From: Nonomuraea longispora
GTDB lineage: Bacteria > Actinomycetota > Actinomycetes > Streptosporangiales > Streptosporangiaceae
Assembly (NCBI RefSeq): GCF_004348345.1
Contig: NZ_SMJZ01000009.1
Coordinates: 1 to 64,000 of the forward strand
Reading direction: 5' to 3'
DNA: 64,000 nucleotides
How positions within the stretch are numbered: position 1 is the stretch's first letter; the number at the start of each line of letters is the position of its first letter. Positions 47,450-56,516 of the stretch are shown here, one piece after another. The position numbers and the translations under genes are program-made. The notes beneath the pieces are model-generated. The model was not told the origin of the DNA. It worked only from the letters and a program-made list of their open reading frames with translations, and did not search any database.

Positions 47450-48716
47450 CGCGCTCGATGACCAGCGGGAGCCGTTCGGCGTCGGCGGGGGCCACCGCGT
47501 AGCCGCCTTCCAGCGCCTCCAGCGCCCGCTCGAAGCGGTCCGCCTCGTCCGCGTGGAGCGTCAGCAGCGGCTGTCCCTCGCGCACCGTGTCACCCGGCTT
47601 GGCGTGCAGCGTGACGCCCGCGCCCGCCGACACAGGGTCCTCCTTGCGCGCCCGCCCGGCGCCGAGCCGCCAGGCGGCCAGCCCGACCGCGTACGCGTCG
47701 AGCCGGGTGAGAACGCCCGACGCGGGCGCCTGCACGGTGGCGGTCTCGGCCGCCCTCGGCAACAGGGCGTCGGGATCACCGCCCTGGGCGGCGATCATGC
47801 GGCGCCAGGCGTCCATCGCCGAGCCGTCGGCCAGCGCCCTCGCCGGGTCCTTGCCGGACACCCCGGCGGCGGCCAGCATCTCCCGAGCCAGGCGTACGGT
47901 CAGCTCGACCACGTCGGCGGGACCGCCTCCGGCCAGGACCTCGACGGCCTCCTCGACCTCCAGGGCGTTGCCCACGGCCAGCCCGAGCGGCCGGTCCATC
48001 GCCGTCAGCAGCGCGACCGTGCGCACGCCCGCGTCCGTGCCGAGCGCGACCATGGTCTCGGCCAGTTCCCTCGCCGTCTCGGTGGTCTTCATGAACGCCC
48101 CCGAGCCGACCTTCACGTCGAGGACGAGCGAGCCGGTGCCCTCGGCGATCTTCTTCGACATGATCGAGGAGGCGATCAGCGGGATGGACTCCACGGTGCC
48201 GGTGACGTCGCGCAGGGCGTACAACTTCTTGTCGGCGGGCGCGAGTCCTGAGCCGGCGGCGCAGACGACCGCCCCGGCCTCGCGCAGGACGTGCAGCATC
48301 TCGTCGTTGGAGAGCGAGGCCCGCCAGCCGGGGATCGACTCCAGCTTGTCGAGCGTGCCGCCGGTGTGTCCGAGGCCGCGGCCCGACAGTTGCGGCACGT
48401 ACGCGCCGCACGCCGCCACGAGCGGCGCCAGCGGCAGGGTGATCTTGTCGCCGACGCCGCCGGTCGAGTGTTTGTCGGCGGTGGGGCGGTCGAGGGCGGA
48501 CCAGTCCATACGCTCGCCCGAACGGATCATGGCCTGGGTCCAGACGGCGATCTCGCGCCGGTCCATCCCGTTCAGCAGGATCGCCATGGCCAGCGCGGAC
48601 ATCTGCTCGTCGGCCACGCCGCCGTTCGTGTAGGCGTCGATCACCCAGTCGATCTGGGCGGCGGTCAGCTCGCCGCCGTCGCGCTTGGCGCGGATGACCT
48701 CGATGGCGTCCATCAC
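47436..48716 (-). CDS. deoA: Thymidine phosphorylase
   Basis: Pyrimidine-nucleoside phosphorylase of 426 residues that splits thymidine into thymine and deoxyribose 1-phosphate. Motifs: ADKHSTGGVGDKITLPLAPL (phosphate and substrate loop), SGRGLGHTGGTLDKLESIPG and KKIAEGTGSLVLDVKVGSGA. Length and domain order (alpha, alpha/beta, C-terminal barrel with GVTLHAKPGDTVREGQPLL) are normal. The start is GTG at 48716 overlapping the cdd stop, or the next-codon ATG at 48713. It ends the operon starting with the nucleoside transporter. Confidence 0.93.
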   Translation of the reverse strand: MMDAIEVIRAKRDGGELTAAQIDWVIDAYTNGGVADEQMSALAMAILLNGMDRREIAVWTQAMIRSGERMDWSALDRPTADKHSTGGVGDKITLPLAPLVAACGAYVPQLSGRGLGHTGGTLDKLESIPGWRASLSNDEMLHVLREAGAVVCAAGSGLAPADKKLYALRDVTGTVESIPLIASSIMSKKIAEGTGSLVLDVKVGSGAFMKTTETARELAETMVALGTDAGVRTVALLTAMDRPLGLAVGNALEVEEAVEVLAGGGPADVVELTVRLAREMLAAAGVSGKDPARALADGSAMDAWRRMIAAQGGDPDALLPRAAETATVQAPASGVLTRLDAYAVGLAAWRLGAGRARKEDPVSAGAGVTLHAKPGDTVREGQPLLTLHADEADRFERALEALEGGYAVAPADAERLPLVIERVTAG

Positions 48717-49108
48717 GAGCTCCGGCTGAGGTCCTGCGGGCCGAACGCGTACGGCAGGATCTCGCCCATCGGCTTCGGCCCGTCGACGGTCTCGACCAGC
48801 AGGTCGTCACCGCCGAACTCGTAGAGGAGCTGGCGGCAGCGCCCGCACGGCATCAGCAGCTCGCCGTGGCCGTCGACGCAGGTGAAGGCCACCAGCCGGC
48901 CGCCGCCCGATTGGTGCAGCGCCGACACCAGGCCGCACTCGGCGCACAGGCCGACGCCGTAGGAGGCGTTCTCGACGTTGCAGCCGGTGACCACCCTGCC
49001 GTCGTCAACCAGCGCCGCCGCCCCCACGGGGAACTTGGAGTAAGGCGCGTACGCGTTGCGCATGGCCTCGGCGGCCCTGGCCCGCAGGCTCTCCCAGTCG
49101 ATGCTCAA
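48713..49108 (-). CDS. cdd: Cytidine deaminase
   Basis: A 131-residue homotetrameric-type cytidine deaminase. Zinc ligands and catalytic Glu are in NVENASYGVGLCAECGLVSA (CAE) and LLMPCGRCRQLLYEF (PCxxC). The N-terminal AYAPYSKFPVGAAALVDDG is typical. The start is a TTG at 49108 overlapping the permease stop (TTGA) with GGGGGGAA upstream. It deaminates cytidine and deoxycytidine, yielding uridines that phosphorylases can use. Coupled on both sides, between the permease and deoA. Confidence 0.93.
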   Translation of the reverse strand: MSIDWESLRARAAEAMRNAYAPYSKFPVGAAALVDDGRVVTGCNVENASYGVGLCAECGLVSALHQSGGGRLVAFTCVDGHGELLMPCGRCRQLLYEFGGDDLLVETVDGPKPMGEILPYAFGPQDLSRSS

Positions 49109-50382
49109 TGTTGTTCCCCCCTGCGGTAGCGCACGCCGTCGGCCTTGGGCATGCGCAGCCGCTGCGAGGCGACCAGCAGCACGATCAGCGTGAGCACGTG
49201 CGGCGTGATGAAGACGAACTCGTTCGGCAGCTGGTCGACGGTCAGCCAGAGCCAGAACAGCACGACCATACCCGCGGCGGCGGCGGCCATCGTGGTGTAC
49301 TGCCTGGCGCCTCTTGTCACCATCTCGGCCGGTTCGCCCGAGGCCAGCAGGCGGCGGACCCGCTGCCCGAGGTAGATGAGCAGCAGCACGGCGCCGAACA
49401 GGAAGAACGAGGTGACCGCACCGGAGCTGCGCAGTTGCAGGCCGTTGGCGTAGCCGAACAGCCCGGCGCCGGTCGCGAGCCCGCCGGGACGCCAGTTGCC
49501 GAAGATCATGGCGGCCAGGCCGATGAAGCCGCGGCCCGCCGTCTGGCCCTCGACGTATTTCGTGGAGACGAAGACGAGGAACACGCCGCCGAGCCCGGCG
49601 AACGCGCCGGAGATGACGACGGCGACGTACTTGATCAGATAGACGTTCACACCGAGCGACTCGGCCGCCCACGGGTTCTCGCCCGCCGAGCGCAGCCGCA
49701 GGCCGAAGGCCGTGCGCCAAAGAATGAAGAACGTCAGCGGCAGCAGGAGGACGGCGAGGACCACCAGCACGTTGACGTTGTGGGTGAGCCCGCGCAGGAG
49801 GCCCGCGAGGTCCGACAGCAGGAACCAGTGGGTGCTCTCCAGCCGTCCGAGCAGGTCGGGTCCGTCCGACAGCAGTGGCAGGCTGACCTCCGGCGGCAAG
49901 GTGACCGCGGGCGACGTGGTGATGCCCGCCCCCATCTCCGCCGCCTGGGTCCCCTCCTTGTAGAGCACCTCCGACAGGAAGCGGGTGACGCCGGGGCCGA
50001 GCAGGTTGATCGCGACGCCGCTGATGATGTGGTCGACGCCGAACGTCACGGTGGCGATCGCGTGCAGCAGGCCGCCGAGCGCGCCGCCGAGCAAGCCCGC
50101 GACCAGCGCCGCGACGGCGCCCCACTGGTACCCGGCCCAGCCGGCGAACCAGGTGCCGAGCACCATCATGCCTTCGAGGCCGATGTTGACCACACCGGCC
50201 CGCTCGGCCCACAACCCGCCCAGCCCGGCCAACCCGATCGGCACGGCGAGCAGCAGCGCGGACGCGAACGTGCCGGACGAGGTGATGTCGGCGTAGCCCG
50301 TGACGACACGTACCAGCGACAGCAGCAGGAGGAGCACGGCGACGCCGACGAGCGCCACATGGTATTTCCCGACCCTGGTCAT
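49105..50382 (-). CDS. Nucleoside ABC transporter permease (NupQ/YufQ-like)
   Basis: A 425-residue membrane protein with about ten spans, longer than usual at the C-terminus. The family core is visible as VPIGLAGLGGLWAERAGVVN then IGLEGMMVLGTWFAGWAGYQ, and GGVFLVFVSTKYVEGQTAGR then GFIGLAAMIFGNWRP. These are typical of BMP-dependent nucleoside importers. The extra C-terminal part adds spans around LPNEFVFITPHVLTLIVLLV. ATG at 50382 overlapping the first permease stop. Substrate class is supported by the coupled cdd and deoA. Confidence 0.9.
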   Translation of the reverse strand: MTRVGKYHVALVGVAVLLLLLSLVRVVTGYADITSSGTFASALLLAVPIGLAGLGGLWAERAGVVNIGLEGMMVLGTWFAGWAGYQWGAVAALVAGLLGGALGGLLHAIATVTFGVDHIISGVAINLLGPGVTRFLSEVLYKEGTQAAEMGAGITTSPAVTLPPEVSLPLLSDGPDLLGRLESTHWFLLSDLAGLLRGLTHNVNVLVVLAVLLLPLTFFILWRTAFGLRLRSAGENPWAAESLGVNVYLIKYVAVVISGAFAGLGGVFLVFVSTKYVEGQTAGRGFIGLAAMIFGNWRPGGLATGAGLFGYANGLQLRSSGAVTSFFLFGAVLLLIYLGQRVRRLLASGEPAEMVTRGARQYTTMAAAAAGMVVLFWLWLTVDQLPNEFVFITPHVLTLIVLLVASQRLRMPKADGVRYRRGEQH

Positions 50383-51524
50383 GCTCCCACCTCAACCGGA
50401 GAGTTCCCGCCGAGTTGCCGGGCGGCCCGGCGTTCTTCGAGTCTGAGCGCGAGGCGGTTGGTCACCTCGTTGGCCACCACGACCAGCAGCACGATCACGC
50501 CCTGCATGATCGTGATGACGGACGGCGGCACATCCGCGATCTGCAGCGCACCCTGCGCCCGGTCGAGGAACGCGAACAGCAGCGCCGCGATCGCGATGCC
50601 CAGCGGCTTGTTCCTGCCGAGCAGCGCCACCGCGATGCCGAGGAAGCCGAGCCCGGCGGTGAAGTTGGAGTTGAAGGCGCCACGGTCGCCGAGGATCTCG
50701 GGCAGGCCGATGAGCCCGGCGATCGCGCCGGACATCACCATCGTCGCGATCACCATCGTCTTGGGGTTGACGCCGGAGGCGAGCGCCGCCGGGCCGTTGA
50801 GCCCGCTGGCCTTGACCTCGAAGCCGAACCGGGTGCGTTCGAGCACCACCCAGACCACCAGGCCGAGCACGACCGCCACGAGCAGGAACCCCCACACGCC
50901 GCCGCCGCGGGTGGGCGCGAGCATGCCGAACCAGTCGAAGACGAAGTTGAGGTCGGGGAACATGGCCGACTCGGGCAGGTCCGGCGTGGTCGTGGTGAGC
51001 TCGCCCGCGGCTCGCTGCCCGGCGAACGGGCCGCGCACGAGGTAGGAGGTCAGGCTGATCGCGATGTAGTTCAGCATGATCGTGGCGATGACCTCGTTCA
51101 CGCCCCTGGTCACCTTCATCACCGCGGGGATGAGCGCGTAGAGGCCGCCGACGGCCGCGGCGACCAGGATGATCACCGCGATCTGGATCGGCTTGGGCGC
51201 CGTGAACGTCGAGCCCACGTAGGCCGCGCAGATGGCCGCCAGACGATACTGGCCTTCCACGCCGATGTTGAAGAGGTTCATGCGGAAGCCCACCGCCACC
51301 GCCAGACCGGCGATGAACAGCGGCACCGCGCGGTTGAGGAAGGCCGCGATGCCGTTCGACTGCGAGCGGGCGCTCGCACCGAAGTCGAAGAAGGCGGCGA
51401 ACGCGGTGAGCGGGTCGGCTCCCGCGGCGACGATGGCGACACTGCAGATCGCGATCGCGAGGATGATGGCGATGACGGCGCCGGCGACGGTGAACAGCGC
51501 CCGGTTGAGCCCGGCGGGCATCAC
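50379..51524 (-). CDS. Nucleoside ABC transporter permease (NupP/YufP-like)
   Basis: A 381-residue inner-membrane permease. Family features: FLNRAVPLFIAGLAVAVGFR then MNLFNIGVEGQYRLAAICAA, KVTRGVNEVIATIMLNYIAI, and near the end LGFLGIAVALLGRNKPLGIA. It pairs with the following permease as the two halves of the transmembrane channel. The start at 51524 overlaps the stop of the ATPase gene by 4 bp. Together with the BMP lipoprotein and ATPase it forms a complete importer, unlike the sugar importers in this window. Confidence 0.9.
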   Translation of the reverse strand: MMPAGLNRALFTVAGAVIAIILAIAICSVAIVAAGADPLTAFAAFFDFGASARSQSNGIAAFLNRAVPLFIAGLAVAVGFRMNLFNIGVEGQYRLAAICAAYVGSTFTAPKPIQIAVIILVAAAVGGLYALIPAVMKVTRGVNEVIATIMLNYIAISLTSYLVRGPFAGQRAAGELTTTTPDLPESAMFPDLNFVFDWFGMLAPTRGGGVWGFLLVAVVLGLVVWVVLERTRFGFEVKASGLNGPAALASGVNPKTMVIATMVMSGAIAGLIGLPEILGDRGAFNSNFTAGLGFLGIAVALLGRNKPLGIAIAALLFAFLDRAQGALQIADVPPSVITIMQGVIVLLVVVANEVTNRLALRLEERRAARQLGGNSPVEVGA

Positions 51525-53128
51525 GACTCCTCGGTTCCGGCGATCGCGCCGGTCATGTAGCCGCCCAGCCGCTCGGGCGTGATGTCGGACGGGTCTAGCG
51601 CGGCCACGAGGCGGCCGCGGTAGATCACCCGGATACTGTCGGAGAGACCGATCAGCTCGTCAAGGTCGGCGGAGATGAGCAGCACGGCCAGCCCGGCCGC
51701 GCGGGCCTCGCGCAGGTGGTCCCAGATGGCGGCCTGGGCGCCGACGTCCACGCCCCGGGTGGGGTGGGCGGCGATGAGGAACGCGGGCTCGCCGCTCATC
51801 TCGCGGCCCACGATGAGTTTCTGCTGGTTGCCGCCGGACAGTGCCAGGGCCAGCGTGTCGACGCCGGGTGTGCGTACGTCGTAGTCCCGGACGATGCGCC
51901 AGGTGTCGGCCTTGGCGGCCCCCCGGTTGATCCAGATGCCGCTGCGCGCGGGCCTCCTGGTCTGGTGGCCGAGCACGCGGTTCTCCCAGAGCGACGCCTC
52001 CAGCAGCAGTCCCTGCCGGTGGCGGTCCTCCGGGATGTAGCCGATGCCGGCCTCCCGGCGTTTCAGGGTGGACCAGCCGCTGAGGTCCTGGTCGCCCAGC
52101 GTGATGCCGCCGTGCGACAGGCGGATGCCCATGATCGCCTCGATCAGCTCGCTCTGGCCGTTGCCCTCGACGCCGGCCAGGCCGAGGATCTCGCCTTTGT
52201 GGATCTCGAACGACACGTCGTCGAGGAGCAGCCGCCTGCCCTCCTCACGCAGCAGGTCGATGTAGCGCTCGACCGGCATGTCCTTGGGCACGGCACGGTG
52301 GCCGTCGGCCTCCATGGTGAGGTGCGACACCTTCAGCATCACCGTGTCGGTGACGGTGGACTCGCGCGTCTCGGGTGTGGGCAGTTCGCTGCCCACCATG
52401 AGCTCGGCGAGCTGCCGGGCGGTCACCTCTCTCGGGTCGACGCTCGCGACGGTGGTGCCGCGCCGGATCACGGTGATCTCGTCGGCGATGTCGAGCACCT
52501 CGTCGAGCTTGTGGGAGATGAAGATGACCGTCAGGCCCTCGGCCGTGAGCTCGCGCAGGTTCTGGAAGAGCTCGTCGACCTCCTGCGGGACGAGCACGGC
52601 CGTCGGCTCGTCGAGGATGAGGATGCGGGCGCCGCGGTAGAGCACCTTGAGGATCTCGACGCGCTGCCGGTCGCCGACGCCGAGGTTCTCCACCAGCTTT
52701 CCGGGATCGACGCGCAGGCCGTGGGCGCTGGCCAGCTCGGTGATGCGCTTCCTCGCCGCGGCGACGTCGAGCCTGCCCCCCTTGGCCGGCTCGGCGCCGA
52801 GGACGATGTTCTCCAGCACGGTGAGATTGTCGGCCAGCATGAAGTGCTGGTGGACCATGCCGATGCCGGCGTCGATGGCGTCGCTCGGCGAGCGGAAGCT
52901 GACGTCCTTGCCGTCGACCTTGATCGTGCCCTCGTCCGGCTTCTGCATGCCGTAGAGGATCTTCATCAGCGTCGACTTGCCGGCGCCGTTCTCCCCGACG
53001 ATGGCGTGCACGGTGCCCTGCCGGACCGAGATGCGGATGTCGTGGTTGGCGACGACGCCGGGGAAGCGTTTGGTGATGCCCGTGAGCTCGACGGCGGGTC
53101 TCGCCGTGGCGAGGGTGTCCGAGCTCAT
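51521..53128 (-). CDS. Nucleoside ABC transporter ATP-binding protein, two domains
   Basis: A 535-residue double ABC ATPase (NupO/YufO, RbsA-like architecture). Domain 1: Walker A VGENGAGKSTLMKILYG at about 47-63, with signature region LGVGDRQRVEILKVLYRGAR and Walker B ILILDEPTAVL. Domain 2 lacks a classic Walker A but has GLAGVEGNGQSELIEAIMG, LSGGNQQKLIVGREMSGEPA and HPTRGVDVGAQ. This asymmetry is normal in the family. The ATG at 53128 is coupled to the permeases, and 124 bp with a hairpin separate it from the BMP gene. Confidence 0.93.
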   Translation of the reverse strand: MSSDTLATARPAVELTGITKRFPGVVANHDIRISVRQGTVHAIVGENGAGKSTLMKILYGMQKPDEGTIKVDGKDVSFRSPSDAIDAGIGMVHQHFMLADNLTVLENIVLGAEPAKGGRLDVAAARKRITELASAHGLRVDPGKLVENLGVGDRQRVEILKVLYRGARILILDEPTAVLVPQEVDELFQNLRELTAEGLTVIFISHKLDEVLDIADEITVIRRGTTVASVDPREVTARQLAELMVGSELPTPETRESTVTDTVMLKVSHLTMEADGHRAVPKDMPVERYIDLLREEGRRLLLDDVSFEIHKGEILGLAGVEGNGQSELIEAIMGIRLSHGGITLGDQDLSGWSTLKRREAGIGYIPEDRHRQGLLLEASLWENRVLGHQTRRPARSGIWINRGAAKADTWRIVRDYDVRTPGVDTLALALSGGNQQKLIVGREMSGEPAFLIAAHPTRGVDVGAQAAIWDHLREARAAGLAVLLISADLDELIGLSDSIRVIYRGRLVAALDPSDITPERLGGYMTGAIAGTEES

Positions 53129-53202
53129 GTGCTCACCGCTCCCAGATCGTTGGTCGGTGCTGGCTCACTTCGCCTCTCCTAGAAGCAGGGCGGCATGACC
53201 GA

Positions 53203-53229
53203 AGGCCCGAAGTTGCGGACTCCGGGCCC
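53203..53229 (-). terminator. Possible attenuating hairpin between BMP and ATPase genes
   Basis: GGCCCG and CGGGCC arms flank a 13-15-base loop in the 124-bp gap after the BMP lipoprotein gene. No clear T-run follows. Step-down hairpins here are common, giving more binding protein than transporter. Confidence 0.35.
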
Positions 53230-53252
53230 TCGGCTGTCGGTCGCGCCCCTGA

Positions 53253-54308
53253 CTACGGCTTGGCCGGGACCGTGATCTTGCCCTCGACGATGTCCTTCTT
53301 GGCCGCGTCGAGTTCGTCCTTGATGTCGTCGATCTCGCCGCCCGTGGTGGCCAGGCCGACGCCGTCGACCTTGAGATCGTAGGTGATGTCGGTGCCGCCC
53401 TTGGCGCCACCCTGGAAGGCCTTGATGAACTCGAACACGCCGACGTCGACGCGCTTCAGCATCGAGGTCATGATGACCGACTGGAGGTTGCTCTCCTTGA
53501 CCGTCTGGCGCTGGTCGGAGTCGACGCCGATGGCCTTCTTCTTGGCCGCGGCCGCCGCCTGGAACACGCCGAGGCCGGAGTCGCCGGCGGCGTGGTAGAC
53601 GATGTCGGCGCCGTCCTGGAACATCTTCTCGGCCGCGACCTTGCCCTTGTCGGGGGCCTTGAAGCCGGAGAAGTCGCCGTCAGGCGTCAGATACTTCACG
53701 TCGATCTTGGCGTCCGACTTGACCGACTTCACACCGGCCTCGAAGCCCGCCTGGAACTTTTTGATCAGGTCGTTCTCCACGCCGCCGACGAAGCCGACGT
53801 GGCCGCTGTCCGCCTTGGTCGCGGCGGCGACGCCCGCCAGGTAGGAGCCCTGCTCCTCGGCGAACAGCAGGCCCGTCACGTTGGCCGCGTTGGAGGCGGA
53901 GTCGACGACCGCGAACTGGAGGTCGGGGTATTCCTCCGCCGTCTTCTTGATGTCCTCGCCGTAGGCGAAGCCGACGCCGATGATGGGGTTGTAGCCGGCG
54001 TCGGCCAGCTGGCGCAGCAGGTCGCCGCGGTTGGAGCCGTCGGGGGCCGGGCTCAACTCCTTGATCTCCGCGCCGAGCTCCGTCTTGGCCCTTTCGAGGC
54101 CCGCGTACGCCGCGTCGTTGAACGACTTGTCGCCGCGTCCGCCGATGTCGAAGGCCAGCCCGACCTTGAGCGTGCCCTCGGCCTCGCCGGCCGGCGCCTC
54201 GCTCGCCGTGGTGCCCCCACCAGTGTCTCCGCCGCAGGCGGCCGCTGCCATGAGCATGACGCCGGCCACCGTGCCGACCGCCATCCTGCTGAATCGCTTG
54301 CCGAGCAA
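53253..54308 (-). CDS. BMP family nucleoside-binding lipoprotein
   Basis: A 351-residue periplasmic-binding-like lipoprotein. Signal and lipobox: VGTVAGVMLMAAAACGG. BMP/PnrA signatures: VGLAFDIGGRGDKSFNDAAY, NPIIGVGFAYGEDIKKTAEE, FAEEQGSYLAGVAAA and VGFVGGVENDLIKKFQAGFE. The TTG at 54308 is preferred because AAGGAG sits five bases upstream; the ATG at 54323 lies before that site. It heads the operon with ATPase, two permeases, cdd and deoA, so its ligand is almost certainly a nucleoside. Confidence 0.9.
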   Translation of the reverse strand: MLGKRFSRMAVGTVAGVMLMAAAACGGDTGGGTTASEAPAGEAEGTLKVGLAFDIGGRGDKSFNDAAYAGLERAKTELGAEIKELSPAPDGSNRGDLLRQLADAGYNPIIGVGFAYGEDIKKTAEEYPDLQFAVVDSASNAANVTGLLFAEEQGSYLAGVAAATKADSGHVGFVGGVENDLIKKFQAGFEAGVKSVKSDAKIDVKYLTPDGDFSGFKAPDKGKVAAEKMFQDGADIVYHAAGDSGLGVFQAAAAAKKKAIGVDSDQRQTVKESNLQSVIMTSMLKRVDVGVFEFIKAFQGGAKGGTDITYDLKVDGVGLATTGGEIDDIKDELDAAKKDIVEGKITVPAKP

Positions 54309-54593
54309 GGCGACTCCTTCCATTTCCCGCCGTCTTCCTCCGCTGCGAGTTCGTCGCGCGCGTCAAGGAGCGTACGGCACCTGCACGGAAGATAGTTGCT
54401 TGACCAGGGCAGACCAAACCAGCACACAGGGTCGCAACCGCTCCGTTATCGACATCAAGCGCGTCCGTGACCTGAAGCGAACGTCAGGCCTGCGACAAGT
54501 TTCGCCCAAGTTCGGGTCTCGATCACTCTTGCCCCCGACCAGATCATGGCGGACATTCCCAGCGACGGCGGAATTTTCCTATCGGAGCACCGT

Positions 54594-56474
54594 ATGCATC
54601 CTTGCAAGGTCTTGTCCGTGCCCCTGGTCGCGTTACTCGTCGCGACCTTGACCGGCACCCCGCCCGCCACAGCCGACACCCCCGCCATCAAGATCGACGG
54701 CAACGCCACCCAGCCGATCTTCTCCAGGGCGGACGCCATCGCGCAGACCGTGTTCGTCGAGGTCGAGGGGACCGACAGCGACAACGACGGCAGACCGGAC
54801 CGCGTCGCCGTGGACATCCTGCGGCCCAAGGAGACCGACGAGGGCCTCAAAGTGCCCGTGATCATGGAGGCCAGCCCCTACTACGCCGGCGGCAACGACG
54901 TCTCCAACCACCCCGTGGACGTCGACGAGAACGGCGACCCGCTGGCCGGACTGCGCGCCGACGCGGCCAAGACGGTGCCCCAGCCGTTCGACGGCTACTA
55001 CGACAACTACTTCGTCCCCCGCGGCTACGCCATCGCGCTGGTCGAGAACCTCGGCAGCGGCCGCGCCACCGGCTGCCCCACCTCCGGTGACCGCAACGAG
55101 ACGGCCGGGCCCAGGGCAGCGATCGACTGGCTGAACGGCCGCGCCAAGGGCTTCGACGCCGACGGCTCCCCCGTCGAGGCCACCTGGTCCACGGGCAAGG
55201 TCGGCATGATCGGCGTCTCGTACAACGGCACCCTGCCGAACGCGGTCGCCGCGACCGGGGTCAAGGGACTGGAGACGATCGTCCCGATCGCCGCGATCTC
55301 CAGCTGGTACGACTACTACCGCGCCAACGGCGGCGTCCTGGCGCCGGGCGGTTTCCAGGGCGAGGACCTGGACGTGCTCGCCAAGTACGTACTGACCAGG
55401 GAGAACGGCCAGGAGGCCTGCGGCGCGCTGATGGACCGGCTCACCGCCGAGCAGGACCGGGTCACCGGCGACTACAGCCCGCTCTGGGACGCCCGCAACT
55501 ACATGAACGACGTCGGCAAGGTCAGGGCGAGCGTCTTCCTCGTACACGGGCTCAACGACTGGAACGTCAAGACCAAGCAGTTCGCGCAGTGGTGGTACGC
55601 CCTGGCCAAGCGGAACGTGCCGCGCAAGATCTGGTTGCACCAGGGCACCCACATGAGCCCCTTCAACCTGCGCACCGCCGAGTGGCTGCGCCAGTTGCAC
55701 GGCTGGTTCGACCACTGGCTGCACGGCATCGACTCGGGCATCATGCGCGAACCCCAGGCGGACGTGGAGAGCGCGGCCGGCCAGTGGGGCCGGCACGCCA
55801 GGTGGCCGCTGCCCGGGACGTCCACGGTCCCGCTCTGGCTGGGCTCCGGCTCGAAGCTGAGCCTGCTGCCGCGCCCGCTGTCCCGTAAGGAGTCGTTCAC
55901 CGACCAGAAGACCAGGACGGCCGAGCAACTCGTCGAGGCCACCGGCTCCGATCCGAACCGGCTGGCGTACTCGACGGGCGCGCTCCCCGCCGACGTGCGC
56001 ATCTCCGGGACACCCACGGTCTCGGTGCGTGCCTCGCTGAAGGACGGCGCGTCGCCGTACCTTACGGCCTTGCTGGTGGACTACGGCACGGACGAGCGCC
56101 CGAACGGCTCCCTCGTCCCGACCGGCCAGAGCTACTGCTACGGCGAGAGCGTCCCCGACGACTCGGGCTGCACGACGCTGAGGAGGCTCGGCACCGCCGT
56201 GACCCCCTACAAGATCGTCACCCGGGGCTGGCTGGACGTGCGCAACCGGCACCGCCCGGACCGGACGGAGCCGCTGCGGCCCGGCAAGGAGTACGGCTTC
56301 ACCTGGGACTTCCAGCCGACCGACTACGTGTTCAAGAAGGGGCACCGGCTGGGCCTGGTGATCCTTTCGACCGACGTCGACTACACCCTGCGCTACCCGC
56401 CGGGCACGAGGATCACGGTCGCGCCGGGACGCTCGTCCCTGCGGCTGCCCGTGGTGTGGGGCCGGCTGATGTGA
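54594..56474 (+). CDS. Secreted CocE/X-Pro dipeptidyl-peptidase-like hydrolase
   Basis: An exported serine hydrolase of 626 residues. Signal peptide: KVLSVPLVALLVATLTGTPP then ATADTPA. The catalytic alpha/beta domain has the nucleophile in VGMIGVSYNGTLPNAVAATG (GxSYxG) and the later acid and base in FLVHGLNDWNVKTKQF and LHQGTHMSP. The C-terminal jelly-roll domain runs from about 410 (VRISGTPTVSVRASLKDG). It resembles X-Pro dipeptidyl-peptidases of actinomycetes that trim proline-containing peptides outside the cell. The ATG at 54594 has GGAG six bases upstream. Divergent from the BMP gene. Confidence 0.88.
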   Translation: MHPCKVLSVPLVALLVATLTGTPPATADTPAIKIDGNATQPIFSRADAIAQTVFVEVEGTDSDNDGRPDRVAVDILRPKETDEGLKVPVIMEASPYYAGGNDVSNHPVDVDENGDPLAGLRADAAKTVPQPFDGYYDNYFVPRGYAIALVENLGSGRATGCPTSGDRNETAGPRAAIDWLNGRAKGFDADGSPVEATWSTGKVGMIGVSYNGTLPNAVAATGVKGLETIVPIAAISSWYDYYRANGGVLAPGGFQGEDLDVLAKYVLTRENGQEACGALMDRLTAEQDRVTGDYSPLWDARNYMNDVGKVRASVFLVHGLNDWNVKTKQFAQWWYALAKRNVPRKIWLHQGTHMSPFNLRTAEWLRQLHGWFDHWLHGIDSGIMREPQADVESAAGQWGRHARWPLPGTSTVPLWLGSGSKLSLLPRPLSRKESFTDQKTRTAEQLVEATGSDPNRLAYSTGALPADVRISGTPTVSVRASLKDGASPYLTALLVDYGTDERPNGSLVPTGQSYCYGESVPDDSGCTTLRRLGTAVTPYKIVTRGWLDVRNRHRPDRTEPLRPGKEYGFTWDFQPTDYVFKKGHRLGLVILSTDVDYTLRYPPGTRITVAPGRSSLRLPVVWGRLM

Positions 56475-56477
56475 CGG

Positions 56478-56509
56478 CGAAGGCCCGCCGCGCGTGCGGC
56501 GGGCCTTCG
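56478..56509. terminator. Bidirectional intrinsic terminator
   Basis: Perfect 14-bp stem CGAAGGCCCGCCGC / GCGGCGGGCCTTCG with a 4-base GCGT loop, between two convergent genes whose stops lie within 10 bp. It is the strongest hairpin in the window and serves both. Confidence 0.85.
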
Positions 56510-56516
56510 TACCGGT

